Assembly (NCBI RefSeq): GCF_030499575.1
Contig: NZ_JASTLC010000001.1
Span: forward strand, 620,001-684,000
Direction of reading: 5' to 3'
Source of the DNA: Streptomyces sp. DG2A-72
GTDB taxonomy: Bacteria > Actinomycetota > Actinomycetes > Streptomycetales > Streptomycetaceae
Length of the DNA stretch: 64,000 bases
Positions within the stretch are counted from its first letter, which is position 1. Every line of letters begins with the position of its first letter. Of this stretch, positions 9,332 to 17,375 are shown piece by piece. The translations under genes and the position numbers were made by a program. The notes beneath the pieces are model-generated. The model was not told where the DNA came from, searched no databases, and saw only the letters and a program-made list of their open reading frames with translations.

Positions 9332-11281
9332 TTGCGAGGATCCGCCACCGCTCCCGACCGAGACCGTCGCAGAACCGCCCAGGCAGTCGCAACCGCGGCC
9401 CTCATCCTGCCGCTCCTCGGCGCGGCACCGTCCGAGACGTCGGCAGACGGTCTGCAGCAGGCGTTCGCCGCAGCTTCCGCCGAGTACCACGTGCCGCAGA
9501 GCGTGCTCCTCGGCGTCTCCTATCTCCAGTCCCGCTGGGACGCGCACGGCGGGGCACCGAGCGTGGCCGGCGGCTACGGCCCGATGCACCTCACCGACGC
9601 CCGCACCGCGCTGGCCGAGGCCCCGCTCCACAGCGAGGGCACCGAGGACGCCCGCGGCGACAGCGCCCGCACTCCCCTGCTGCCCAGGACCGAGGTGCCG
9701 GCGAGCACCGAACTCCCGGCCCGCCTCACGACGTTGACGAAGGCGGCCGAGCTGACCGGCCTCGCGGCCGAGGAACTGCGCACGGACCCGGCGGCCAACG
9801 TGGCGGGCGGTGCGGCACTCCTGGCCGCCGCCCAGAAGGACCTGGGCGAGCCGCTCAGCGACGATCCGGCGGACTGGTACGGGGCGGTGGCCCGCTTCCC
9901 GGCCGCCGACGACAGGGCAACGGCGGCGGCGTACGCGAACGACGTGTACGACGTGCTCCGCACCGGCGAGCAGCGCACCACGGACGCCGGGCAGCGGATC
10001 ACCCTGGCCGCCCGCCCGGGCCTCGCCCCCGAGACCGGGCAGCTGGCCCGGGCGGGGCTGCGGGACGCCTCGGCCGCGGAGACCGAGTGCCCCACGACGG
10101 TGTCCTGCGAGTGGATCCCGGCGCCGTACGGGCAGTTCGGCGAGGGCGACTACGGCAACCACGACCTCGGCGACCGGCCCGCGTCCCAGAGCATCGACTA
10201 CATCGTCATCCACGACACGGAGGGCGCCTGGGAAGGTGTCCTCAACCTGGTGCAGGACCCGACCTATGTGTCGTGGAACTACAGCCTGCGCTCCACCGAC
10301 GGCCACATCGCCCAGCACCTCAAGGCCAAGGATGTCGGCTGGCATGCCGGGAACTGGTACATCAACTCCAAGTCGATCGGCCTGGAGCACGAGGGCTTCC
10401 TGGCGAACCCGGACGCCTGGTACACGGAGGCGATGTACCGGACGTCCGCCCGCCTGGTGAAGTACCTCGCCGCCAAGTACGGCATCCCGCTGGACCGGCA
10501 GCACATCCTCGGCCACGACACCGTGCCCGGCCCGACCAGGTCGACGATCCCCGGCATGCACACCGACCCCGGCCCCTACTGGGACTGGCAGCACTACTTC
10601 ACCCTGCTGGGCCGTCCGTTCGGCACCACCGCGCGAGCCGGCGCGGGCCTGGTGACGATCCTGCCCGACTACGCCAACCACCGGCCCGCCTTCACGGGCT
10701 GCACGGCGCAGGGCAAGCCCTGCCCGGCCCACGGCTCCAGCGCGGTCCGGCTGTACTCCCAGCCGGACGAGAACTCCGCCCTGATCAAGGACATCGGTCT
10801 GCGTCCGTCGGGGGACGCCTCGACGATCGACGTCAACGACATCGGTTCGCGGGTCTCCACCGGCCAGCAGTACGCGGTCGCGGGCCGGCAGGGCGACTGG
10901 ACGGCGATCTGGTACCTGGGCCAGAAGGCCTGGTTCAAGAACCCGAAGAAGCAGCCGACGGCGGTGAACGCCTCCGGTGCAGTCGTCACCCCCAGGGCAG
11001 GGCTGGCGCAGATTCCCGTGTACGGGCGCGCGTACCCGGAGGCGGGGGCGTATCCGGCGGATGTGCCCACGCAGGCGGTGTCGCCGCTGCCGTACAAACT
11101 GCTCGCGGGGCAGAAGTACGTGGTGGGTGACAAGGTGCCGGGCGAGTACTACTACGCGGTCACCTTCGCGACGGACTCGCACAAGGTGATCGTCGGGAAG
11201 GATCTCTACTACGAGATCCAGTTCGGCCATCGGGTGGCGTACGTGCGGGCCGCCGACGTGCGCGAAGAGCCGGTCCGGTAG
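9332..11281 (+). CDS. secreted N-acetylmuramoyl-L-alanine amidase (Amidase_2)
   Basis: Exported cell-wall hydrolase of 649 residues. The signal peptide is arginine-rich then hydrophobic (VATAALILPLLGAAP). Residues about 40-220 form a lytic-transglycosylase-like helical domain (QSVLLGVSYLQSRWDAHGG, GYGPMHLTD). The Amidase_2 domain (about 285-430) shows zinc ligands in IVIHDTEG and GHDTVPGP plus the downstream HTDPGPYWDW. The C-terminal 200 residues contain SH3-like modules (RLYSQPDENSALI, WTAIWYLGQKAWF). It cleaves the amide between MurNAc and the stem peptide, outside the membrane. The start is TTG 9332, with AGGAGG five bases upstream. The 240-base leader is AT-rich near 9200-9240, likely promoter. 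Family is secure; the physiological role (growth, lysis or spore maturation) is unknown. Confidence 0.9.
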   Translation: MRGSATAPDRDRRRTAQAVATAALILPLLGAAPSETSADGLQQAFAAASAEYHVPQSVLLGVSYLQSRWDAHGGAPSVAGGYGPMHLTDARTALAEAPLHSEGTEDARGDSARTPLLPRTEVPASTELPARLTTLTKAAELTGLAAEELRTDPAANVAGGAALLAAAQKDLGEPLSDDPADWYGAVARFPAADDRATAAAYANDVYDVLRTGEQRTTDAGQRITLAARPGLAPETGQLARAGLRDASAAETECPTTVSCEWIPAPYGQFGEGDYGNHDLGDRPASQSIDYIVIHDTEGAWEGVLNLVQDPTYVSWNYSLRSTDGHIAQHLKAKDVGWHAGNWYINSKSIGLEHEGFLANPDAWYTEAMYRTSARLVKYLAAKYGIPLDRQHILGHDTVPGPTRSTIPGMHTDPGPYWDWQHYFTLLGRPFGTTARAGAGLVTILPDYANHRPAFTGCTAQGKPCPAHGSSAVRLYSQPDENSALIKDIGLRPSGDASTIDVNDIGSRVSTGQQYAVAGRQGDWTAIWYLGQKAWFKNPKKQPTAVNASGAVVTPRAGLAQIPVYGRAYPEAGAYPADVPTQAVSPLPYKLLAGQKYVVGDKVPGEYYYAVTFATDSHKVIVGKDLYYEIQFGHRVAYVRAADVREEPVR

Positions 11282-11285
11282 GTCG

Positions 11286-11783
11286 TCAGCCCTGCTGGAA
11301 CAGCTCCGCGGGCAGCGGTTTCAGCAGGGCGTACAGGTCGTCGGTGATGGGGCGGTCCCAGGCGGCGATGGTGACCAGGACCTTGTCGCTGCGGTCGAAC
11401 TGCACGCAGGAGATCCGGCTCTCGGAGAGCTTGAGACGGCGCACGATCAGCAGGTTGTCGCCCTGCATGACGGGCACGTCCTCGGCGCCGACGACGGTGA
11501 CGTCCTCCTCGTTCTCCAGCGCGAGCAGCAGCTGGGCCACCTCGAAGGGGATCTCGTCCTCGGCGACCTCACGAGCCGGTGAGCCCTCCGGCAGATTGCC
11601 GATGATCATCGCCGGGCCACGGCCGCCGAACAGGTCGTAGCGCAGGAAGACGCCCTGGCAGGTGCCGTCGGGAGCGGGCAGCAGGCCCGCGCCCAGGTTT
11701 CCGGGCCAGTCGCCCGGGTCCATGGCCAGTACGTCGAAGTCGGGCCCGGCGGGGGTGGCGCTGCGGCGGCGGAGGAACGACAT
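11286..11783 (-). CDS. conserved hypothetical protein, 165 aa
   Basis: Soluble protein I do not assign to a named family, although proteins of this kind are common in streptomycetes. It starts MSFLRRRSATPAGP, has no signal peptide or membrane segment, and is acidic in the middle (EVAEDEIPFEVAQLLLALENEED). It then forms a probable beta-rich C-terminal half (VMQGDNLLIVRRLKLSESRISCVQF) ending PLPAELFQQG. The last part reads like a small alpha/beta sensor fold, but that is only an impression. It converges with the amidase gene with four bases between stops. The ATG start at 11783 is the only sensible one in frame. Confidence 0.7.
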   Translation of the reverse strand: MSFLRRRSATPAGPDFDVLAMDPGDWPGNLGAGLLPAPDGTCQGVFLRYDLFGGRGPAMIIGNLPEGSPAREVAEDEIPFEVAQLLLALENEEDVTVVGAEDVPVMQGDNLLIVRRLKLSESRISCVQFDRSDKVLVTIAAWDRPITDDLYALLKPLPAELFQQG

Positions 11784-12104
11784 GCGGCCAATGGTACGTG
11801 GCCGAGGGGCCGCATATCGATACAGCCCCGCGCCCCTTACGTGGGTCGACGTTCACGTTGGCTTCAGAGCTACTGCCAGTCCGGTGGTGTCCGTGCCTGT
11901 CTTTCGGCAGTCCGCCGACGGCAGGCGCCGCCGGCGGAGGCGAGCAGGGCAGGTCGAGTGGTTCAGCGCCGTCCGCAGGCAGACCGGCGAGTTCGGCCAA
12001 CGCCTCGTCGACGGCGGCGAGTTCGCTGTCGCGTTCGAAGAGGGTCCTGCTGCCCGTGAGCGGGCACGTACGCCTCGCGCAGCCCGTACAACCCTGTCCG
12101 ACCG
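11784..12104 (-). other. spacer with possible LAL-type regulator N-terminal relic
   Basis: No complete gene. On the minus strand, about 12060 down to 11920 reads LFERDSELAAVDEALAELAG, which resembles the first residues of large LuxR (LAL) regulators (ERDxELAxLDxAL) just before their Walker A loop. It then loses family resemblance. It may be the stub of a deleted regulator gene or coincidence; the rest of the stretch shows nothing. Confidence 0.3.
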
Positions 12105-12734
12105 CTACTGACCGACCTTGTCCGCGGCCTTCTTGTGCCGGTCGTGATGGCGGGCCACGCGGGCCCGGTTGCCGCAGGACGGCTTGCACCACTCCTGCCG
12201 CGGATGCTCCTTGAGGAAGTACCGCACACAGCGCGGCGCATGGCAGGCGCGCAGCCGCTCCCGGTCCGGTCCGGCGAGGAACGCGATCGCGGCCTGCGCG
12301 AGCACGGCCACCAGCTCGCCCTCTCCGTCCACTGCCTGCCGGTGTACGACGGGCTCGGCGCCCTCGGCCCAGCGCAGCACCGGGGTGGTCGGCATCCGTG
12401 CGGCTGACGCGTTGAGGCGCTCGACGGCCTCCGGCACGGACAGCAGACGGGCCGCGTCGGCAGGGCTCGGTGCGCCGGGACGCACGGCGCGGGCGAAGAG
12501 CGCGCGGACGGCGGCGCGCAGATCGCGTACGGCGGTGAGGGCGGCGGCGTCGGCGACGTAGCCGTCGGGCCGCGTGCCGGGGTGGGCCCGCACCCACGCG
12601 GTGAGGCCGGCGGGCTCGGTGAGGTCGTCGGCGACCGAGCCGTTTCCGTCGTGCCGGATGGTGAGGGCGAGGTCCAGGGCCAGCCTGCTGAGCGAGTCCT
12701 CCATGGGGCTAATGATAGGCATGGCCTCATCCAT
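12105..12734 (-). CDS. CGNR zinc-finger (ABATE-domain) regulator
   Basis: Putative stress-linked transcription regulator of about 209 residues. The N-terminal ABATE-like helical domain includes the LALDLALTIRHDG start and a DLRAAVRALFARAV helix. The C-terminal CGNR treble-clef finger is complete: RLRACHAPRCVRYFL, then WCKPSCGNRARVARHHDRHK, giving the four Cys ligands and the CGNR signature. Start choice is uncertain: ATG 12734, 12722 and 12704 are all in frame. It is written from 12734, which leaves 16 bases to the stop of the upstream stress protein gene on the same strand, so the two may be cotranscribed. Confidence 0.82.
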   Translation of the reverse strand: MDEAMPIISPMEDSLSRLALDLALTIRHDGNGSVADDLTEPAGLTAWVRAHPGTRPDGYVADAAALTAVRDLRAAVRALFARAVRPGAPSPADAARLLSVPEAVERLNASAARMPTTPVLRWAEGAEPVVHRQAVDGEGELVAVLAQAAIAFLAGPDRERLRACHAPRCVRYFLKEHPRQEWCKPSCGNRARVARHHDRHKKAADKVGQ

Positions 12735-12750
12735 TAATTCGGCCGGAGCC

Positions 12751-13644
12751 TCACTCCTCGCCCGGCGTCGGTGGCACCACCGCGATCGGGCTCGCCGCGT
12801 GCAGCAGGACGGCCTGGGTGACGGAGCCCATCGTGCGGGCGGGGGCGAGCAGACGGCGTCGGTGGCGGCCGACGACGACCAGCTCGGCGTCCTTGGACGA
12901 GGCGACGAGGTGGCCGGCCGCGTCGCCCGGCGCCACATACGGCTCGGCGTGGACGTCGGGGTGCCGTTTGCGGTGCGGGGCGAGGAAGCCCTCGGCGAGG
13001 ACGCGGGTCTCGTTCTCGACGGCGTCCTGGTCGATCACGGGCGGGACGAGTTCGCCGGGCGTCGCCCAGGTCTGCACGGGCCACGGATAGGCGGCGACCA
13101 CCTGGAGGCGGGCGCCACGCAGGGCGGCCTCGGTGAAGGCGAAGTCGAGCGTCGCCTCGTCGGGGCTGTCGGCGTGCAGGCCGACGACGACACGCGGGCC
13201 CGGTCCGGCCAAAGCGCCGTCATGGACCTCGCGGCCGGGCCGGGGAACCACGACGACCGGGCATTCGGCGTCGCGGGCGGCGGCCATGCCGTTGGAGCCG
13301 AGCAGCAGACTGGCGAAGCCGCCGCGGCCCCGGGAGCCGAGCACCAACAGCTGGGCAGCGGAGCCCAGTTCGGGCAACACCGCACTCGGGGCGCCCTCCA
13401 GCGCCACGTACTCGGCAGTGGTCCGGTCGGCGACATACGCACGGATCTGGTCGAGCACGGGATCGACGTCCGGATCCGGCGGCCCGGCCGCCAGGACGTC
13501 GGGCTGGGTCCACACGGCGTACTGCCGCACATGGACCACCCGCAACGGTGCCTCGCGGCGCCGGGCGGCGTCCAGGGCCCAGTCCAGGGCGCGCAGACTG
13601 TCGTCCGAGCCGTCGACCGCGGCGATGACCGGCAGGGTGCTCAT
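12751..13644 (-). CDS. tandem universal stress protein
   Basis: Cytoplasmic protein of 297 residues with two UspA domains. Domain 1 (about 1-145) starts PVIAAVDGSDDSLRALDWAL and carries the ATP-binding glycine loop LVLGSRGRGGFASLLLGSN. Domain 2 (about 155-295) starts RVVVGLHADSPDEATLDFAF and has the matching GRHRRRLLAPARTMGSVTQ loop, less canonical than the first. Tandem Usp proteins are typical of actinobacteria and respond to starvation, redox or hypoxia. ATG 13644 sits behind GGAGGTGAGGG. The longer in-frame extension up to 13827 was rejected because it has no ribosome site or family similarity. Probably leads a two-gene unit with the CGNR regulator. Confidence 0.9.
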   Translation of the reverse strand: MSTLPVIAAVDGSDDSLRALDWALDAARRREAPLRVVHVRQYAVWTQPDVLAAGPPDPDVDPVLDQIRAYVADRTTAEYVALEGAPSAVLPELGSAAQLLVLGSRGRGGFASLLLGSNGMAAARDAECPVVVVPRPGREVHDGALAGPGPRVVVGLHADSPDEATLDFAFTEAALRGARLQVVAAYPWPVQTWATPGELVPPVIDQDAVENETRVLAEGFLAPHRKRHPDVHAEPYVAPGDAAGHLVASSKDAELVVVGRHRRRLLAPARTMGSVTQAVLLHAASPIAVVPPTPGEE

Positions 13645-13780
13645 GGTTCCCTCACCTCCGGAGTGCGACCTGCACGTCCTGGGACCAGCCTCGCTCAGGC
13701 ATCGGCCCCGGAGGGTGCTCAGGGTCGCGTGTCCGGAAAAACGGGCGGAACACCCAGGGCTCGGTCCCGCCCGCCCCGGC

Positions 13781-14023
13781 TCAGGTGAGGTCGAACTCGC
13801 CCTCCCGCGCACCCGACACGAACGCACCCCACTCCGCCGGCGTGAAGATCAAGGAAGGGCTCTCCGGGCGACCGCTGTTGCGCATGGCGATGAAGCCCTC
13901 GACAAAGGCGATCTGTACGTCCCCCAGCCCGCGGCTGCTGGAGTGCCACTCGGCGTTGCTGAGGTCCAGCTCCGGCTTGTCCCAGCCCGTGAGCGGGTGG
14001 TCCTGGATGGTGCTCTCGGCCAC
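13781..14023 (-). CDS. DUF397 domain protein
   Basis: Small 80-residue DUF397 protein, with the diagnostic core LSNAEWHSSSRGLGDVQIAFVEGFIAMRNS and IFTPAEWGAFVSGAREGEFD. Start GTG 14023 follows GGGAGGA. DUF397 proteins normally lie next to, and work with, an XRE regulator carrying a DUF5753 sensor domain, as BldB-like and whiJ-type sets do in development. No such partner is adjacent here, so this is an orphan copy that would have to pair with a regulator elsewhere. The identity is sure; the role is inferred. Confidence 0.85.
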   Translation of the reverse strand: MAESTIQDHPLTGWDKPELDLSNAEWHSSSRGLGDVQIAFVEGFIAMRNSGRPESPSLIFTPAEWGAFVSGAREGEFDLT

Positions 14024-14106
14024 GTCCGTGCTCCTCCCGATTCGTCGTCCGCGGGCCAGCCTAGCGATCGGTTCCGAGTGCCAACAGGCCACGTGAGGGG
14101 GACCTT

Positions 14107-15273
14107 TCAGGAGTCGGGCGGGCGCGACCCCACGAGCCACATGGAGAAGAACTGGGATCCGCCGCCGTAGGCGTGCCCGAGCACCCTGCGAGCCCCCTCC
14201 ACCTGGTGCTCACCGGCCTGTCCGCGCACCTGGAGGGCCGCCTCCGCGAAGCGGATCATGCCGGAGGCGCCGATGGGATTGGTCGACAGGACGCCGCCCG
14301 ACATATTGACCGGAAGATCCCCGTCCAGTTCGGTCACCCCGGACTCGGTGAGCTTCCAGCCCTCGCCCTCGGCGGCGAAGCCGAGGTTCTCCAGCCACAT
14401 GGGCTCGTACCAGGAGAACGGCACGTACATCTCGACGGCGTCGATGTCCCGGCGCGGGTCGGCGATGCCGGCCTGCCGGTAGACATCGGCCGCGCAGTCC
14501 TTGCCGGCCTGCGGTGACACCGCGTCCTTGCCCGCGAAAAGCGTCGGTTCGCTGCGCATGGCGCCGCCGTGCATCCAGGCGGGCGGCCGGGGCGCGCGGG
14601 CCGCCCCCGCGCGGTCGGTGAGGATCATGGCGCAGGCGCCGTCCGAGGACGGACAGGTCTCCGAGTAGCGGATCGGGTCCCACAGCATGGGCGAGGCCTG
14701 GACCTTCTCCAGGGTGATGTCGTGCTCGTGCAGATGCGCGTACGGGTTCTTCAGCGCGTTGCGCCGGTCCTTGTACGCCACGAGCGAGCCGACGGTGTCG
14801 GGCGCGCCGCTGCGCCGCATGTACGCGCGCACGTGCGGCGCGAAGAACCCGCCCGCGCCGGCCAGCAGCGGCTGCTGGAAGGGGATGGGCAGCGACAGGC
14901 CCCACATCGCGTTCGACTCGGACTGCTTCTCGAAGGCCAGGGTCAGGACGGTGCCGTGCACCCGGGCGGCGACGAGGTTGGCCGCGACCAGCGCCGTGGA
15001 CCCGCCGACCGACCCCGCGGTGTGCACGCGCAGCATGGGCTTGCCCACGGCGCCGAGCGCGTCGGCGAGGTACAGCTCCGGCATCATGACGCCCTCGAAG
15101 AAGTCGGGCGCCTTGCCGATCACGACGGCGTCGACGTCGGCCCACCTCAGCTCTGCGTCGTCGAGCGCCCGCTGCGCCGCCTCCCGCACGAGGCCCGCGA
15201 TCGACACGTCCCGGCGTGCCGCCACGTGCTTGGTCTGGCCGATGCCTACGACGGCCACGGGCTCCTTGCTCAT
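14107..15273 (-). CDS. thiolase-fold lipid-transfer-type protein (Ltp-like), distal gene
   Basis: 388-residue member of the SCP2-thiolase/lipid-transfer protein group. The N-terminus VAVVGIGQTKHVA and the segment LYLADALGAVGKPMLRVHTA lead into GSVGGSTALVAANLVAARVHG. There classical thiolases have their Cys nucleophile, but none is present here. The C-terminal domain shows NMSGGVLSTNPIGASGMIRFAEA and GHAYGGGSQFFSMWLV. Steroid side-chain aldolases such as Ltp2 share this loss and need a DUF35 partner, which is encoded in this operon. A retro-aldol or thiolytic step in acyl-CoA breakdown is inferred. ATG 15273 overlaps the previous stop as ATGA, indicating translational coupling. Confidence 0.82.
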   Translation of the reverse strand: MSKEPVAVVGIGQTKHVAARRDVSIAGLVREAAQRALDDAELRWADVDAVVIGKAPDFFEGVMMPELYLADALGAVGKPMLRVHTAGSVGGSTALVAANLVAARVHGTVLTLAFEKQSESNAMWGLSLPIPFQQPLLAGAGGFFAPHVRAYMRRSGAPDTVGSLVAYKDRRNALKNPYAHLHEHDITLEKVQASPMLWDPIRYSETCPSSDGACAMILTDRAGAARAPRPPAWMHGGAMRSEPTLFAGKDAVSPQAGKDCAADVYRQAGIADPRRDIDAVEMYVPFSWYEPMWLENLGFAAEGEGWKLTESGVTELDGDLPVNMSGGVLSTNPIGASGMIRFAEAALQVRGQAGEHQVEGARRVLGHAYGGGSQFFSMWLVGSRPPDS

Positions 15274-16319
15274 CGGGGATCCCCTTCGAGTACGGCGACC
15301 AGGTTCTGTTGCAGACAGGGGCCGGACGTGGCGTGGGCGAGGGCCCGGTCGGACTCCCCGCGGTGGATGCGGGCCGCGGCCTCGCCGATCCGGATCAACC
15401 CGGCGGCCATGATCGGGTTGGCGGCCAGGGCGCCGCCGGACGGGTTCACGCGGACGCTGTCGTCGAGGCGGAGCGCCTTGCGCAGGACGACCTCCTGTGA
15501 GGTGAAGGGTGCGTGCAGCTCGGCGGTGTCGACGGGGCGTTCGAAGGCGCCCGCCTTCTCGGCGGCCAGGCGGGTGGACGGGGAGTCGGTCAGGTCGCGG
15601 ACGCCGAGTCCGTGTGCCTCGATGCGGTGGTCGGTGCCGCGGATCCAGGCGGGCCTCTCGCACAGCTCCCGGGCCCGGTCTCCGGCCGCGAGGATCACGG
15701 CGGCGGCGCCGTCGCCGATGGGCGGGCAGTCGCCGGTGCGCAGGGGCCGTACGAGATAGTCCCCGTGCGGTATCGAACCCCTCAGCTGCGCATGGGAGTT
15801 GTCGGCGGCGTCCCTTCGGCTGCGGGCGGCGACCCCGGCCAGCGCGGGCTCGTCGGTGTGGCCCGCGTCGATGAGCGCCTGCGCCTGGAGCGCGGCCAGG
15901 GCCACGGAGTCGGGCCACAGGGGCGCGACGTAGTACGGGTCGAGTTGCCGGGTCAGGACGTCGCGGACGGAGCCGGGCGAGGACTTGCCGTACGCGTAGA
16001 CGAGCGCGGTGTCCGCGTCCCCGGTGAGGAGTTTCGTCCACGCCTCGTACAGCGCCCAGGCACCGTCCATTTCGACGTGCGACTCGGAGATCGGAGGCCA
16101 GGCTCCGACGCCGTCGAGGGCGAGGGTGAAGGAGAAGGCACGGCCGGCGAGGTAGTCGCTGGATCCGGAGCAGGTGAAGCCGATGTCGGCGGTCTTCAGA
16201 CCGGTCCGGTCGAGCACCTGGTGCAGGACCGGCATGAGCATCTCCACCTCGGAGTGCTCGTCGCTGGTGCGCCGGTGGTCGGTCTGGGCGAAGGCGACCA
16301 GTGCTATGTCACGCATCAC
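15270..16319 (-). CDS. thiolase-fold lipid-transfer-type protein, proximal gene
   Basis: 349-residue paralogue of the following gene. The N-terminus DIALVAFAQTDHRRTSDEHS is typical of this group. The region where thiolases carry the reactive Cys reads SESHVEMDGAWALYEA, again without a Cys. The C-terminal half has VNPSGGALAANPIMAAGLIRIGEA and ATSGPCLQQNLVAVL, where a Cys does occur in the second catalytic loop. Two such proteins side by side suggest a heteromeric enzyme. It is coupled on both sides: GTG 16319 overlaps the stop of the DUF35 gene, and its own stop overlaps the next ATG. Substrate unknown, presumably a branched, steroid-like or long acyl-CoA. Confidence 0.82.
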   Translation of the reverse strand: MMRDIALVAFAQTDHRRTSDEHSEVEMLMPVLHQVLDRTGLKTADIGFTCSGSSDYLAGRAFSFTLALDGVGAWPPISESHVEMDGAWALYEAWTKLLTGDADTALVYAYGKSSPGSVRDVLTRQLDPYYVAPLWPDSVALAALQAQALIDAGHTDEPALAGVAARSRRDAADNSHAQLRGSIPHGDYLVRPLRTGDCPPIGDGAAAVILAAGDRARELCERPAWIRGTDHRIEAHGLGVRDLTDSPSTRLAAEKAGAFERPVDTAELHAPFTSQEVVLRKALRLDDSVRVNPSGGALAANPIMAAGLIRIGEAAARIHRGESDRALAHATSGPCLQQNLVAVLEGDPR

Positions 16320-17257
16320 AGGAGCTCCCTGTAAGTGTCGTAGTCCGCGTCGGCCTCGCCGGTCGGCCGGTAGTGATCAGGGAAGCGGGCGCCTTCGGTC
16401 CACACCGGTTCCACCCGCAGGCCCATGCGCACCTGGTCGTAGGGGATGCCACCGATCCGGCCGTGCAGCGCGAGGTCGGCGCCGTCGAGGGCGATGTGGG
16501 CATAGACGTACGGCACCTCGATGTCGAGGTTCTTGGCCTTGATGTTGACGATGCAGAACGTGGTCACTGTGCCGCCCGGCCCCACCTCGACCTGTTCCAA
16601 TGTGGCCACGCCACATCTGGGGCACGCACCCCTCGGCGGGACGTACACCTTGCGGCAGCTGGGGCAGCGCTCGCCGACGTTGCGGCGTTCGGACAGGGCG
16701 TTGATGTAGGCGGACTGGGCCCGGCCGGGTGAGTAGGTGTAGTCGAGGCGGGCGGGGGCGACGATGCCCGTGACCGTGTCCTCGAACTCGCCGGTGTGGC
16801 CCGCTGGTTCAGCCGAACTGCCGTCGTACGGCTCGAAGCAGGCGATGTCCGTGATGGCGCCGGTACGTTCCTCGGCCCAGCGGACCCGGACGCGCATACC
16901 GGTGTGCACGGCGTCGGGGCCGGGGGCGTCGAGGGCGTGCAGGAGGGCCGTGTCCGCGCCGTCGAGGCGGACGAGGGCCCAGGCGAAGGGGGTGTCGAGG
17001 GGCTGGCCGCGGCGGGGGGCGTGGTTCCAGGCCCAGGTGGTGACGGTGCCGGTGGGGGCGACCTCGACCAGGTCGCGGATCTCCTCGGCGGTGACGGGGT
17101 CGTACTCGACGGGCGGTACGAGCGTGCGGCCGTCGGTCGTCCTCACGCCGAGGACGACGCGTTCGCGCAGACCGGTGAGGAAGGCACTCTGGACGGGGCC
17201 GAGGGAGCGGGTGAAGGGGAATTCAACAGTCAGCGGGGCCTTGAGAACTTCGGGCAT
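16316..17257 (-). CDS. tandem DUF35 / OB-fold zinc-ribbon protein
   Basis: 313-residue accessory protein of the thiolase pair. DUF35 proteins have a zinc ribbon plus an OB fold and bind acyl-CoA for aldolase, hydratase or thiolase partners (for example ChsH2 with Ltp2). The C-terminal half (about 150-300) has the ribbon CPSCRKVYVPPRGACPRC and the OB strand GTVTTFCIVNIK. The N-terminal half repeats the same plan (GPVQSAFLTGLRER, GTVTTWAWNHAP, FAWALVRLDGAD) without the ribbon Cys pairs, so the gene looks like an internal duplication in which one copy lost zinc. ATG 17257 follows GGAGG ten bases upstream. Its end overlaps the next gene. Confidence 0.85.
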   Translation of the reverse strand: MPEVLKAPLTVEFPFTRSLGPVQSAFLTGLRERVVLGVRTTDGRTLVPPVEYDPVTAEEIRDLVEVAPTGTVTTWAWNHAPRRGQPLDTPFAWALVRLDGADTALLHALDAPGPDAVHTGMRVRVRWAEERTGAITDIACFEPYDGSSAEPAGHTGEFEDTVTGIVAPARLDYTYSPGRAQSAYINALSERRNVGERCPSCRKVYVPPRGACPRCGVATLEQVEVGPGGTVTTFCIVNIKAKNLDIEVPYVYAHIALDGADLALHGRIGGIPYDQVRMGLRVEPVWTEGARFPDHYRPTGEADADYDTYRELL

Positions 17258-17293
17258 CGGGGCAGGGCCTCCTTCGGAGGTCGGATGCGTGGA

Positions 17294-17311
17294 GCGCCCC
17301 GAAAGGGGCGC
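17294..17311. terminator. GAAA-loop GC hairpin and Streptomyces-type intergenic repeat
   Basis: A 7-bp perfect stem (17294-17300 with 17305-17311) closed by a GAAA tetraloop, followed by GGGGAACTGCGCGACCAGCC. I recall this string as a very common spacer repeat in Streptomyces genomes. It lies between the crotonase and DUF35 genes and could attenuate readthrough from the crotonase gene into the thiolase operon. Confidence 0.65.
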
Positions 17312-17375
17312 GGGGAACTGCGCGACCAGCCACAGACGGCCCGCAGCTGCGAACCGGCCCAAGCCAGCGCAGCGC

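Noticed and set aside
9215..11230. 671-codon minus-strand frame opposite the amidase
   Set aside because: Composition typical of an antisense shadow in high-GC DNA; the plus-strand protein has signal peptide and zinc ligands.
14107..16041. One very long minus-strand frame across both thiolase-fold genes
   Set aside because: Its first half is an out-of-frame shadow of the proximal thiolase gene; only the part from 15273 on has family sequence, and the ATGA overlap fixes the start there.
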